A stretch of DNA of 64,000 bases. It comes from DASUPK01 sp963831605 (GTDB lineage: Bacteria > Actinomycetota > Thermoleophilia > Solirubrobacterales > 70-9). Below are positions 16,109-25,504 of this stretch, one piece after another; the stretch's first letter is position 1; the number at the start of each line of letters is the position of its first letter. The notes beneath the pieces are model-generated. The model was given only the letters and a program-made list of their open reading frames with translations. It searched no databases and was not told the origin of the DNA. A program made the position numbers and the translations under genes. The DNA lies in NCBI GenBank assembly GCA_963831605.1, contig CAWHQR010000004.1, positions 1 to 64,000 on the forward strand. Reading direction: 5' to 3'.

Positions 16109-18925
16109 TCAGCCGCAGCCGGTGTTGTTGCCGCAGCTGGAGCACGTGTAGCAGGAGCCCGTGCGCTGCATCATGCCTCCGCACTGGTCGCAGGCCGGGC
16201 CCAGCTCGAGGTCTGCTCCCATCTTCGCCGGGACGACCGGCGGGGTGTCGGTGAGCGCGGTGGTCGCCGGCTTGGACTCGCCGTTGGCCTTCGCCTCACC
16301 GTTCGGCGAGCCGTTCCCGTTCCCGTTGCCCTCGCCGTTCGAGTGGCCGTTGGTCTCCTCGATCGGGAAGGCCTGCTGCGCATCCTTCCTGGCGCGGACC
16401 TCGTCGGTCAGGATCCCGAGGCTCTCGAGGTAGTCGACGTCATTGATGAACCGGCTGGCGAGCCAGCGCATGATGTAGTCGGGCAGGGACTTCGCGAAGG
16501 GGATCTCCGGGTTGCGGGTGATGCCCTCGGGCTCGAAGCGCATGTAGCTGAACTTGCGCACGTAGTCCTCGAGCGGGACCCCGTACTGCAGGCCCATCGA
16601 GATCGAGGTCGCGAAGGCGTTCATCAGGCCCTTGATCGTCGAGCCCTCCTTGCCCAGATCGGTGAGGAAGATCTCGCCGACCGATCCGTCCTCGTACTTG
16701 CCTGCCGTGATGTAGCCCTCCTGCATGCCGATCGAGAACTTGTGGGTGATCGACTCGCGCTCGCGCGGCATCCGCTTGCGCTGCGGGGCCACCTCCACGA
16801 CCTCGACGGCGGCGTCCTTCTTGTCGCCGGCGTCGGTCTTCAGCGCCTGCGCGGTCTTCGAGCCGTCGCGATAGATCGCCAGAGCCTTGAGACCCTTCCT
16901 CCAGCCGTCGCTGTAGGCGTCGGCGATGTCGGCGATCGTCGCCGACTCCGGCAGGTTGACCGTCTTCGAGATCGCGCCCGAGAGGAACGGCTGAGCCGCG
17001 GCCATCATGTCGATGTGGCCGGTGTGCGAGATCGAACGCTCGCCGACCGCCACGTCGAAGACCTCGAGATGCTCGTCCTTCAGGCCGGGTGCCCCGATGA
17101 TCGTGTTGTGCTCGTTGATGTGGGCGTCGATCTGCTCGACCTCCGTCTCGGAGTAGCCGAGCGTCTCGAGCGCCAGGTTGACCGAGCGGTTGACGATCTT
17201 CATCTGACCGCCGCCGACCAGCTCCTTGAACTTGACCAGCGAGAAGTCCGGCTCGATGCCGGTCGTGTCGCAGTCCATCAGGAAGGAGATCGTCCCGGTG
17301 GGGGCGAGCACGGTCGCCTGGGCGTTCCGGTAGCCGTGCTGCTCGCCGAGCGCGACCGCCTCGTCCCATGACTCGCGGGCGGCGTGGAGCAGTGGCTCCT
17401 CGACCAGGGTGTCCTCGATCTCGTAGGCGGCGGCCTGGTGCATCCGCATCACCCGGTTGTGGGGCTCGCGGTTCACCTCGTAGCCGTCGTACGCGCCCAT
17501 CGAGCCGGCGATCTCGGCCGACATCTTGTAGCCGCGCCCCGTCATCAGCGAGGTGATCGAGCCGGCGAGGGTGCGGCCCTCGTCCGAGTCGTAGGCGAGG
17601 CCGTTGGACATCAGCAGCGCGCCGAGGTTGGCGTAGCCGAGGCCGAGCTGGCGGAAAGCCCTGGCGTTCTCGGTGATCTGCTCGGTCGGGTAGCTGGAGA
17701 AGCCGACCAGGATCTCCTGGGCCAGGAAGACGATGTCCACCGCGTGGGTGAAGTCGTCGACGTTGAAGGTCCCGTCTTCGTTGCGGAACTTCATCAGGTT
17801 GAGCGAGGCGAGATTGCAGGCCGAGTCGTCGATCGACATGTACTCGGAGCACGGATTCGACGCGGTGATCGGGCCCGTGTTCGGATCCGTGTGCCAGAGG
17901 TTGATCGTCGTGTCGTACTGGATGCCCGGATCGGCGCACTGCCAGGCCGCGTCAGCGATCTGGTCCATCAGCGCGCGGGCCTTGAGGGTCTTGATCGGCT
18001 TGCCGTCGACGCGGCCGACCAGGTCCCAGTCCTCGTCGTTCTCGACCGCCTGCATGAACTCGTCGGTGACCCGGACCGAGTTGTTGGCGTTCTGGAACTG
18101 GACCGAGGCGAAGGCGTCGGAGTCCAGGCGCATGTCGAAATCGGCGGCCTTCAGCGCCGCGGCCTTCTTCTCCTCGTCGGCCTTGCACCAGATGAACTTC
18201 TCGATGTCCGGGTGGTCGACGTCGAGCACCACCATCTTGGCCGCGCGGCGCGTGCCGCCACCCGACTTGATCGCGCCCGCCCAGGAGTCGGCACCGCGCA
18301 TGAAGCTGACCGGGCCGGAGGCGATCCCGCCCTTGGAGAGGTGCTCCATGGAGCCGCGGATCTTGGAGAGGTTGATGCCGGAGCCCGACCCGCCCTTGAA
18401 GATGATCCCCTCCTTGGTGTTCCAGGAGAGGATGGAGTCCATGTCGTCCTCGACCGAGAGGATGAAGCAGGCCGACGCCTGCTCCTGCCCCGGCTCCTTC
18501 CAGCCGACGTTGAACCAGACCGGGCTGTTGAAGGCGGCCTTCTGGTTGACCAGGATCGAGGTGAGCTCGTCCTCGAAGGCGGCGACGTCCTCGTCGGTCG
18601 CGAAGTAGCCCTGCTCGCGGCCCACCTCGGCGATCCGGCCGGCGACCCGGCTGACCATCTGCTTGACGGAAGTCTCACGCTCGGGGGAGCCCGGCCGGCC
18701 GCGGAAGTACTTCTGGGCGACGATGTTCGTCGCGTTCTGCGACCAGGTCTTCGGGAACTCGACCCCGCGCTGCTCGAAGGCGGGCTTCTCCGGGTCGCCG
18801 ATGATCGCGTCGCGGGTCTCCCACTCGAGCTCGTCGTAGGGATGCGCCCCTGCAGAGGTGAACCGGCGTTCGATGACGAGGCCCTTCTCGGTTGTGATTG
18901 CTGCCTTGGAAGTGGCCTTCGGCAT
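16109..18925 (-). CDS. nrdJ: Class II (adenosylcobalamin) ribonucleoside-diphosphate reductase
   Basis: A 938-residue vitamin B12-dependent ribonucleotide reductase that makes deoxynucleotides without an oxygen-dependent small subunit. Visible motifs are the redox Cys153 in SACFILSVEDDMDS, the GGGTRRAA loop, the substrate-site NPCSEY with the catalytic Cys and Glu, and LAPTGTISFLMDCDTTGIEP. A Gly/Asn-rich linker (about 875-905) leads to a C-terminal cysteine cluster (CDQCGG...CYTCSSCGNNTGCG), probably a zinc ribbon that also shuttles reducing equivalents. It follows nrdR by 100 bp on the same strand, so both should answer to the NrdR box upstream of nrdR. Confidence 0.95.
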   Translation of the reverse strand: MPKATSKAAITTEKGLVIERRFTSAGAHPYDELEWETRDAIIGDPEKPAFEQRGVEFPKTWSQNATNIVAQKYFRGRPGSPERETSVKQMVSRVAGRIAEVGREQGYFATDEDVAAFEDELTSILVNQKAAFNSPVWFNVGWKEPGQEQASACFILSVEDDMDSILSWNTKEGIIFKGGSGSGINLSKIRGSMEHLSKGGIASGPVSFMRGADSWAGAIKSGGGTRRAAKMVVLDVDHPDIEKFIWCKADEEKKAAALKAADFDMRLDSDAFASVQFQNANNSVRVTDEFMQAVENDEDWDLVGRVDGKPIKTLKARALMDQIADAAWQCADPGIQYDTTINLWHTDPNTGPITASNPCSEYMSIDDSACNLASLNLMKFRNEDGTFNVDDFTHAVDIVFLAQEILVGFSSYPTEQITENARAFRQLGLGYANLGALLMSNGLAYDSDEGRTLAGSITSLMTGRGYKMSAEIAGSMGAYDGYEVNREPHNRVMRMHQAAAYEIEDTLVEEPLLHAARESWDEAVALGEQHGYRNAQATVLAPTGTISFLMDCDTTGIEPDFSLVKFKELVGGGQMKIVNRSVNLALETLGYSETEVEQIDAHINEHNTIIGAPGLKDEHLEVFDVAVGERSISHTGHIDMMAAAQPFLSGAISKTVNLPESATIADIADAYSDGWRKGLKALAIYRDGSKTAQALKTDAGDKKDAAVEVVEVAPQRKRMPRERESITHKFSIGMQEGYITAGKYEDGSVGEIFLTDLGKEGSTIKGLMNAFATSISMGLQYGVPLEDYVRKFSYMRFEPEGITRNPEIPFAKSLPDYIMRWLASRFINDVDYLESLGILTDEVRARKDAQQAFPIEETNGHSNGEGNGNGNGSPNGEAKANGESKPATTALTDTPPVVPAKMGADLELGPACDQCGGMMQRTGSCYTCSSCGNNTGCG

Positions 18926-18996
18926 CAGTTTTCTCCTCTCGGTCGGCTAGTGGGGTGAGCACCGCAGCATCCTCCGCCGATCGGACGGAACTGAGG

Positions 18997-19021
18997 GCCC
19001 GCTAGTTCGTTATTTGCGGGC
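18997..19021 (-). other. Small hairpin in the nrdR-nrdJ spacer
   Basis: GCCCGC (18997-19002) pairs with GCGGGC (19016-19021) around a 13-nt loop. The 100-bp spacer otherwise holds only the nrdJ ribosome binding site (GAGAGGAG near 18930-18937). I see no cobalamin riboswitch. Confidence 0.3.
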
Positions 19022-19025
19022 ATTT

Positions 19026-19436
19026 TCAAGATCCGCTCCGAGCAGCATCCGGCAGAGTTCCCGCAAACTGCTGATAGGCGCCGTGGTCGAGTTGCGCCAG
19101 TCCGTCGAGACAGAGCTCGGCGATCCGGGTCGCCATGACCTCGCCTCCGGCCCGTCGCGCTTCCTGCTCAACCCGGTCGACGATCTCCTCCAGCCGACGC
19201 GGATCGACGTCCCGCTTATGCGAGGCGCGAATCAGGGCGCCGCGGAGCTTCCCCCGATCGAATGGCTGGCGATGGCCGTCGCGCTTGACCACCTCGACGG
19301 TCTCGGAGACGGCGCGCTCATAGGTGGTGAAGCGATGCCCGCATCCGGGGCACTCGCGCCGGCGGCGCGTCGCCCCGTCCGGCACCCGGCGGGTCTCCAG
19401 GGTCTTGGTGGTGGCGTCGCAGCGGGGACAGTTCAC
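19026..19436 (-). CDS. nrdR: NrdR, ATP-cone repressor of ribonucleotide reductase
   Basis: A 136-residue regulator with the zinc ribbon formed by Cys3, Cys6, Cys29 and Cys32 (MNCPRC ... CPGCGHRFTTYER) and an ATP-cone domain starting near residue 49 (VVKRDGHRQPFDRGKLRGAL). NrdR senses the ATP/dATP balance and represses RNR genes. Length is slightly short of the typical 150 but complete. It lies directly upstream of nrdJ and has a matching NrdR box 57 bp in front of its own start, so it is probably autoregulated with nrdJ. Confidence 0.95.
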   Translation of the reverse strand: MNCPRCDATTKTLETRRVPDGATRRRRECPGCGHRFTTYERAVSETVEVVKRDGHRQPFDRGKLRGALIRASHKRDVDPRRLEEIVDRVEQEARRAGGEVMATRIAELCLDGLAQLDHGAYQQFAGTLPDAARSGS

Positions 19437-19492
19437 TCGTCAGAGTCTAGCGGAGGCTAGTGTTCGGCTAACCCCGGCAATGAAGAGCAGCA

Positions 19493-19502
19493 CTATATGT
19501 AG
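19493..19502. promoter_or_regulatory. NrdR box in front of nrdR-nrdJ
   Basis: CTATATGTAG at 19493-19502 fits the core of the NrdR consensus (acaCwAtATaTwGtgt), 57 bp upstream of the nrdR start. Only one clear box is seen where paired boxes are usual. The same 10-mer recurs before topA. Confidence 0.6.
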
Positions 19503-19530
19503 CGCCTACGTCGCTTACTCCCCAGAAGTT

Positions 19531-19566
19531 GGCGACTTTGACCGGCTATAGGCGGTCAAAGTCGCC
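19531..19566 (-). terminator. Perfect 14-bp inverted repeat
   Basis: GGCGACTTTGACCG (19531-19544) and its exact complement (19553-19566) flank an 8-nt loop, five bases beyond the stop of the XRE gene. It is best read as that gene's terminator, although it could also act as an operator for the nrdR promoter region beside it. Confidence 0.55.
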
Positions 19567-19571
19567 ACTCA

Positions 19572-20483
19572 TCAACTGCGAGCAAGGAGCTTGGCCAGCT
19601 TCTCCGGCGTGTTCGCCTTGTCCACGGCCGAGTAGAGAACCAGGCGCTGCTCGAGGTTCTCGTTCGGGCGGAAGGGGGCGTGCTCGAAGTGGAGCTTGCC
19701 GGCCGTCGGGTGGTTGAGGACCTTGCGGCCGACGCCGCTGGTCGCGACCTCGTGCAGGTCCCACCATTCGCGGAACTCCGGGCTGCGCTCCCGCAGGGCC
19801 GAGATCAGGTCCTCGAAGTCGGGGTCTCCGACGTAGCGGGCGGCCTCCCCTCGGAACCGGGCGACGATGCGGCGCGCTCCCTCCTCCCAATCGGGATGGA
19901 GCTCGCGGCTTGCCGGGTCCGTGAAGAGACGCCAGAGCAGGTTGCGGCGCCCCTCCGGCATCTTGGCCGGGTCGCCGAACACAACGGCGTGGGCGCGATT
20001 CCAGGCCAGGATGTCGAAGCGACGGCCGGTGATGCAGGCTGGATTCGGATCCAGGTTCTGGACCAGCCGCCTGATGGTGGGATTGACCGTCTCCTTCGGC
20101 GCCCGAGTCGGCGCGACCTCCTCGCCGCGACCCAGCAGCATCACGTGGGCGTGCTCCGCGGGGGTCAGCTCGAGCGCACCGGAGATCGCCTCAAGCACGG
20201 ACGCCGACGCGCGGACGTCCCTGCCCTGCTCGAGCCAGGTGTACCAGGTGGCCCCAACACCGGCGAGCTGGGCGACCTCCTCGCGGCGCAGGCCGGGGGT
20301 GCGGCGACGGCCGCCGCCGGGAAGCCCGACGTCCTCGGGGCGGATCGCCTCCCGGCGGTTGCGCAGGAAGTCGGCGAGCTCCGCCCGCTGGGGGGCGCCG
20401 TTGCCGTTCTCGATGCTCTTGGGTGGTGCTTTTGATACCAGGATAAATCCCTCTCTTGTACCTGGATCAAAATGATCGCACAC
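19572..20483 (-). CDS. XRE regulator with MmyB-like ligand-binding domain
   Basis: About 300 residues. An N-terminal helix-turn-helix (residues about 35-95, ADFLRNRREAIRPEDVG ... RRTPGLRREEVAQLAGV) is followed by a PAS-like MmyB domain (LDPNPACITGRRFDILAWNRAHAVVFGD ... LLWRLFTDP ... LHFEHAPFRPNENLEQRLVLYS), a fold found to bind fatty-acid-like ligands. Such regulators usually control a divergent oxidoreductase or transporter; here the divergent gene is an MFS exporter. The start is uncertain: GTG at 20483 lies within the neighbouring 5' region. Confidence 0.85.
   Translation of the reverse strand: MCDHFDPGTREGFILVSKAPPKSIENGNGAPQRAELADFLRNRREAIRPEDVGLPGGGRRRTPGLRREEVAQLAGVGATWYTWLEQGRDVRASASVLEAISGALELTPAEHAHVMLLGRGEEVAPTRAPKETVNPTIRRLVQNLDPNPACITGRRFDILAWNRAHAVVFGDPAKMPEGRRNLLWRLFTDPASRELHPDWEEGARRIVARFRGEAARYVGDPDFEDLISALRERSPEFREWWDLHEVATSGVGRKVLNHPTAGKLHFEHAPFRPNENLEQRLVLYSAVDKANTPEKLAKLLARS
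20431..20475. promoter_or_regulatory. Likely shared operator between XRE and MFS genes
   Basis: TTTGATACCAGG (20431-20442) and CCTGGATCAAAA (20461-20472) form an imperfect inverted repeat with an 18-bp spacer between the two divergent genes, a reasonable target for the XRE regulator. Confidence 0.4.
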
Positions 20484-20543
20484 TGTCCGTCAGATGGCAA
20501 GCAAACCGTCCAGATCGATCTCACGTACCACAGGGGGTCCTCG

Positions 20544-22014
20544 TTGAATCCACAGATGAACGACGCTCAGTCCACACCGAAACCCGCACGTCGCAGCCCG
20601 TGGCTCTTGCCGGTGCTCTTCGCCCCGGTCTTCATGGTTCTCCTCGATGTCTTCATCGTCAACGTCACGGCGCCGTCGCTGCGCACCGATCTCGGGGCCA
20701 CCGATTCCGACCTCCAGTGGGTCGTCGCTGCATACCTGCTCACCTACGCGCTCTCGCTGATCACCGGTGGTCGCCTCGGCGACGTCTTCGGCCGTCGCCG
20801 GCTGTTCAAGCTCGGCATCGCCGGCTTCACGGTCGCCTCCGCGCTCTGCGCGGCGGCCCCGAGCCCGAGTGCGCTGATCGTCGCGCGGCTGCTGCAGGGC
20901 TTCGGGGGCGCCGCGATGTGGCCGCAGGTCCTCTCCATCATCCAGGTCGAGTTCTCGCCGGCCGAGCGGCCGAAGGCACTCGGCTTCCAGGGCCTCGTCC
21001 AGGGGCTGGCGGCGATCTCGGGGCAGATCGTCGGCGGCGGGCTGATCGCTCTCGACGTCCTCGGGTCTCGGTTGGCGCTCGGTCTTCCTGATCAACATCC
21101 CCGTCGGGGTGATCGCCCTGCTGGCGGCCGACAGGTTGATCCCCGAATCCCGCTCGGAGACCGCCCGCCGCCTCGACCTGGTCGGCGTCGGGCTCGCGAC
21201 GCTCACCCTCAGCCTCGTGATGTTCCCGGCGGTGGAAGGCCGCGAGCTCGGCTGGCCCGCCTGGACGTTCGCGTGCTTCGCCGTTGCGCCGATCGCCGCC
21301 GCCCTCTTCGTCGCCGCGGAGCGGCGGATCACCGCCCGCGGCGGCTCCCCACTGGTCGAGCTGCGGCTCTTCGAGACGCGCGGATTCCGGATCGGCCTCG
21401 TCTCGGCCACCAGTCTCTACTTCGCGATCTCGTTCTTCTTCCTGCTCGGCATCTACCTGCAGGAGGGACTCGGGCTGAGCCCACTCGAGTCCGGCCTCGC
21501 CTTCACCCCGATCGCTGTCGCCTTCGTCACGGCCTCCCTGACCGGACCACGGTTGGCGGAAAGCGTTCGCGAATACCTGCCTCAGATCGGCGCGACTCTC
21601 GCGGCCGTGGGGCTGATCACGACGATCCTCGCGGTCCAGGCGACCGGGAACGGCTCGGTCTCGGCCTGGCTGCTCCTGGCGATGGTGCCGTTCGGCGCCG
21701 GGATGGGCACCGCGATTCCGCCGCTCATCCATCTCGTCCTGCGGGCGGTGCCCACCTCGGACGCGGGCGCGGCCTCCGGAACACTCGTCACCGCTCAGCA
21801 GATCGGAAATGCACTGGGCGTGGCGATCGTCGGAACGGTCTTCTTCTCCGAGCTCGGCTCCGGGACGAGCGCCGGCTCGTTCGGCGATGCCTTCACCGTC
21901 GCCATGGCGGTCCAGGCGGCCTTCGCGCTGACGGCCGCGGCCCTGGTCTCACGCGCGCGCCGGACCGCAACCGAGCGGGCCCCGGCGAGGATGCCGGCGG
22001 GCGAGGGCGCCTAG
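20544..22014 (+). CDS. DHA2-type MFS transporter, frameshifted in the middle
   Basis: A 14-TM EmrB/QacA-like exporter. The first half reads well (PVFMVLLDVFIVNVTAPSL, GGRLGDVFGRRRLF motif A, ISGQIVGGGLIALDVLG); at about 21066 the frame breaks, and one base removed from TCGGGTCTCGG yields the expected GLGWRSVFLINIPVGVIALL and an intact second half ending at 22014. Length from TTG 20544 is 3n+1. TTG 20544 is preferred to ATG 20556 because AGGGGG lies six bases upstream. Divergent from an XRE/MmyB regulator, which probably controls it. Substrate unknown. Confidence 0.8.
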
Positions 22015-22174
22015 CCGTTCAGGTACGGATGTTGATCTCGTTCCCCGGACGGGCCCCCTCGGGGCCGAACGCGGGCATGACTGCCTCCGCCAGCTCCGCG
22101 ACCGGCAAGGACTGCAAGCAGCCAGGCCCTCAGCTTCCGCCACCGGACCGCCCGGCGACTATGGTGGGGTGGAG

Positions 22175-22978
22175 ATGGCGTCCGATGGAACGAAGTCTGG
22201 CCCCGATCCGCTCGGGGCCGCGCGCGATGCAGCTGATGCTGCCGGCGAGCGGCTCGGCGCCGCCCGCGACGCCGCGACCAAGCAGGTCGCCGCCGCCCGC
22301 GAGAGCGCCGCGATGGCCGCACACGCGGCGGCGCACAAGCTCTCGCAGAAGCCGCGGCTGCGCGGCGTCTCCCATCAGTGGGCGTTCTTCGTCTCGCTCG
22401 GCGCCGGCGCTGCCCTGATCCTGGCGGCAAGTGGCACCACGGCCGTGATCGCGATGTCGATCTACGCCTTCTCCCTCTCGGCGATGCTGGGGACGAGCGC
22501 CCTCTATCACCGCGTCACCTGGACGCCCGAGGTGAGGCAGTGGATGCGCCGGCTCGACCACACGATGATCTTCGTCTTCATCGCGGGGACCTATACGCCC
22601 TTCGCCCTGCTCGTCATGCACGGGACGCTGGCGAACGTGGTGCTGATCGTGGTCTGGGCGACGGCCCTGGGCGGGCTCATCCTCAATCTGGTGTGGATCA
22701 CCGCTCCGTACTGGGTCAGCACGGTGATCTACCTGAGCACCGGCTGGGTCGCCATCGTCAGCCTGCCTCAGCTCTGGAACGAGATCGGGCCTGTCGGTGT
22801 CGGCCTGATCGCGCTCGGCGGCCTCCTCTACTCGGCCGGAGCTGTCGTGTACGCCCGCCGCAAGCCAGACCCACGGCCGGAGGTCTTCGGCTACCACGAG
22901 ATCTTCCATGTCCTGGTGATCGCCGCCGCGGCCGTCCAGTACGTCGCTGTCGCGGTCTACGCGCTGCCCGCCAGCTAG
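22175..22978 (+). CDS. Hemolysin III family (PAQR) membrane protein
   Basis: About 267 residues. Residues 1-60 are an Ala-rich charged amphipathic region with an internal repeat (LGAARDAADAAGER, LGAARDAATKQVAAA), unusual for the family. The remainder is the seven-TM PAQR/HlyIII core: SIYAFSLSAMLGTSALYHR with the conserved Ser and His, RRLDHTMIFVFIAGTYTPF with the Asp and His, and a final GYHEIFHVLV, which together form the zinc-dependent hydrolase-like site. The biological role of bacterial members is not settled. GTG 22169 is an alternative start. Confidence 0.87.
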   Translation: MASDGTKSGPDPLGAARDAADAAGERLGAARDAATKQVAAARESAAMAAHAAAHKLSQKPRLRGVSHQWAFFVSLGAGAALILAASGTTAVIAMSIYAFSLSAMLGTSALYHRVTWTPEVRQWMRRLDHTMIFVFIAGTYTPFALLVMHGTLANVVLIVVWATALGGLILNLVWITAPYWVSTVIYLSTGWVAIVSLPQLWNEIGPVGVGLIALGGLLYSAGAVVYARRKPDPRPEVFGYHEIFHVLVIAAAAVQYVAVAVYALPAS

Positions 22979-22994
22979 CCCGCGCGGCCGTCCT

Positions 22995-23888
22995 TTGGCT
23001 GCAATCGAGATCAACGGCGTCAGCAAGCGCTTCGGCAGCGTGCAGGCCGTGTCCGATCTCTCCTTCGAGGTCGCCGCGGGACGCGTCACCGGCTTCCTCG
23101 GCCCGAATGGCGCCGGGAAGAGCACCACCCTGCGAATGCTGCTCGGGCTCGTTCATGCCGATGGGGGCACGGCCACCTTCGGCGGCCGCCGCTACGGCGA
23201 TCTCGATCACCCGAGCGCCGAGGTCGGGGCGGTGCTCGAGGACGCGAGCTTCCATCCAGGACGGAGCGGGCGCAACCACCTGAGGATCCTGGCAGCCGCC
23301 GGGCGACACCCGAGGGACCGGGTGGATCACGTGCTTGAGGAGGTGGGCATCGCGGGTGCGGCGGACCGCCGGGTCAAGGGCTACTCGATGGGGATGCGCC
23401 AGCGGCTGGCGATCGCCGCGGCCCTGCTCGGCGATCCGGACGTGCTCATCCTCGACGAGCCCGCCAACGGCCTCGATCCGCCCGGCATCCGCTGGATCCG
23501 CGGGCTGCTGCGCGAGCAGGCCGAACGCGGCCGCGCCGTGCTCGTCTCGAGCCACCTGCTCTCGGAGGTGGCGCAGAGCGTCGACGACGTCGTTGTCATC
23601 TCGCACGGGAACCTGCGGGCGAGCGGGACCCTCGACAGCGTGCTCGGATCAGCCGACGGGCCCGGCACGAAGGTCCGGTCGGCGGACGATTTGCGGCTCG
23701 CCGCCGTGCTGGAGGCGAAGGGGTTGACGGTGGTGCGGGATTCCGCCGGCGGCCTGGTCGTTCACGGCGCCACCACCGAGCAGGTGGGACGGGAGGCGAA
23801 CGAGGCCCGGATCGCGCTCACGGAGCTGGTCGCCGTCTCGCGCTCGCTCGAGGAGGCGTTCTTCGACCTGACCGAGGGGAACGAGTGA
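22995..23888 (+). CDS. ABC transporter ATP-binding protein
   Basis: A 297-residue ATPase: Walker A GPNGAGKST (about 36-44), signature YSMGMRQRLAIA (variant LSGGQ), Walker B VLILDEPANGLDP and switch histidine in VSSHLLSEV. The domain order and the C-terminal extension after residue 215 fit the ABC-2 type exporters of the CcmA/NatA group. Start TTG at 22995 just after the PAQR gene; stop overlaps the permease start (GTGA). Together the two form an efflux pump of unknown substrate. Confidence 0.9.
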   Translation: MAAIEINGVSKRFGSVQAVSDLSFEVAAGRVTGFLGPNGAGKSTTLRMLLGLVHADGGTATFGGRRYGDLDHPSAEVGAVLEDASFHPGRSGRNHLRILAAAGRHPRDRVDHVLEEVGIAGAADRRVKGYSMGMRQRLAIAAALLGDPDVLILDEPANGLDPPGIRWIRGLLREQAERGRAVLVSSHLLSEVAQSVDDVVVISHGNLRASGTLDSVLGSADGPGTKVRSADDLRLAAVLEAKGLTVVRDSAGGLVVHGATTEQVGREANEARIALTELVAVSRSLEEAFFDLTEGNE

Positions 23889-24628
23889 AGCCCCTGCTCG
23901 AGGCGGAGCTGATCAAGCTCCGCACCACCCGGACCTTCATCGCTCTATCGGGTGTCGCGATCGGCATCTCCCTCCTGATCACGATCCTGATCGCCTCGAT
24001 CGACCACCCGACGAAGGACAGCGTTCTCAACGACGTCTTTCAGAACGACGCCAGCACCCTCTTCATCATGATCCTCGCGATCGTGGGAATCACCGGCGAG
24101 TGGCGCCACCGGACGATCACTAGCTCGCTGCTCGCCTCGCCGAACCGGACCCGTTTTCTTGCGGCGAAGACGCTCGCCTTTGCCGCCGCCGGGGCGCTGC
24201 TCTCGCTTGCGATCTCGGTCTCTGTCGCGATCGTCGGCTACGCGATCCTCGAGGCGCGCGGGCTGCCGACTCCCGAGCTCTCGGCCCTGCTCGAGCTGCT
24301 CGCACGGAACGCCGGGGTAGCGGCGCTGCTCGGCGCTTTCGGGGTGGGGATCGGCTCGCTGGTGCGGAACCAGCCGGTTGCGATCGTCGGGATCCTGATC
24401 GCAGCGTTCGTCGTCGATCCGCTCATCGCCCAGTTCGTGCCCAAGGTGGAGACGTTCAGCCCGACCGGCGCCCTGCCCAGCGCGATCCAGGGGGTCAGCC
24501 CCAACGATGTCGGGATGGAGAAGGTGGACTTCCTCGCTGCCGTTCCGGCGTTGGCCGTGTTGCTCGTCTGGATCGCGGCGCTCTTCGGGGCCGGCGCGAC
24601 GCTGCTGGCAAGGCGCGACGTCGAGTAA
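23885..24628 (+). CDS. ABC-2 type permease
   Basis: A 247-residue membrane protein with six hydrophobic segments, the arrangement of an ABC-2 permease: a cytoplasmic start (LLEAELIKLRTTRTF), long first extracytoplasmic loop, then paired helices (LAAKTLAFAAAGALLSLAISVSVAIV...). The GTG start overlaps the ATPase stop by four bases, so the pair is translationally coupled. As only one permease is present, a homodimer is expected. Substrate unknown. Confidence 0.85.
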   Translation: MKPLLEAELIKLRTTRTFIALSGVAIGISLLITILIASIDHPTKDSVLNDVFQNDASTLFIMILAIVGITGEWRHRTITSSLLASPNRTRFLAAKTLAFAAAGALLSLAISVSVAIVGYAILEARGLPTPELSALLELLARNAGVAALLGAFGVGIGSLVRNQPVAIVGILIAAFVVDPLIAQFVPKVETFSPTGALPSAIQGVSPNDVGMEKVDFLAAVPALAVLLVWIAALFGAGATLLARRDVE

Positions 24629-24680
24629 CCGAGCCGCGACTTGTGAGACGGTTCCGGCCAACCAACCGAGGGGAGTGGTG

Positions 24681-25484
24681 ATGGCTGAACCGACCGAGGC
24701 ACAGCAGCAGGCGCGGAAGTTGTGGTCGTCGGGCGACTATCCGACCGCGATGCGCGTGATTGCGAGCGTGGGCCCGCGCGTGGTTGAGACCGCGAGGGTG
24801 ATCGGCGATGACGTGGTCCTCGATGTCGCCTGCGGAAGCGGCAACGCGACCATCCCAGCCGCCAAGACCGGTGCGAAGACGACCGGCCTCGACATCACCC
24901 CGGAGCTGCTCGAAGCCGGCGAGAAGGCGGCCGCCGAGGCGGGGGTTGAGATCGAGTGGATCGTGGGCGACGCCCAGGATCTTCCATTCGACGACGCGAG
25001 CTTCGACGTCGTCATATCGGTGTTCGGCTGCATGTTCGCCCCCGATCACCGCAGGACCGCCGAGGAGCTGGCTCGAGTCCTGAAGCCGGGGGGCCGGATG
25101 GTGCTCACGGCCTGGAGGCCTGAGGGCAACTTCGGCGCGATGTTCCGCACGATCGCCTCGCACCTGCCGCCACCACCCGAAGGATTCCAGCCGCCTCCGC
25201 TCTGGGGCAACGAGGAGCACGTTCGTGAGATCTTTGAGGGGACAGGGATCGATCTCGATCTCGAGCCAACGGAGGTCGAGTTCACCGCCGACTCCCCGGA
25301 GGCCTACCTCGATGAGATGGAGCGGGACCTGCCCCCGATGGTGATGGCGCGGGCGAACATGGAGCCGGACAAGTGGGATGCCCTGCGCTCCGACCTGCAG
25401 ACGCTATACGCCGAGATGAACGAGTCCGAGTCGGCGTTCTCAGCGCCGCAGGAGTACCTGCTGATCAAGGGCGCAAAGAGCTAG
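24681..25484 (+). CDS. Class I SAM-dependent methyltransferase
   Basis: A 267-residue methyltransferase of the UbiE/Methyltransf_11 type: motif I VLDVACGSGNATIPAA (about 47-62), GLDITPELLE ending strand 2, GDAQDLPFDDASFDVVISVFG as motif II and RVLKPGGRMVLTAW. The ATG at 24681 is preceded by GAGGGGAGTGGTG, a good ribosome binding site about five bases away, so an internal start inside the permease gene is not needed. Substrate unknown. Confidence 0.83.
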   Translation: MAEPTEAQQQARKLWSSGDYPTAMRVIASVGPRVVETARVIGDDVVLDVACGSGNATIPAAKTGAKTTGLDITPELLEAGEKAAAEAGVEIEWIVGDAQDLPFDDASFDVVISVFGCMFAPDHRRTAEELARVLKPGGRMVLTAWRPEGNFGAMFRTIASHLPPPPEGFQPPPLWGNEEHVREIFEGTGIDLDLEPTEVEFTADSPEAYLDEMERDLPPMVMARANMEPDKWDALRSDLQTLYAEMNESESAFSAPQEYLLIKGAKS

Positions 25485-25504
25485 ACCGAGCCGCCGGCGT
25501 CGAT

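Noticed and set aside
18926..19025. Cobalamin riboswitch before the B12-dependent reductase
   Set aside because: The 100-bp spacer has only one small hairpin and none of the conserved B12-box sequence.
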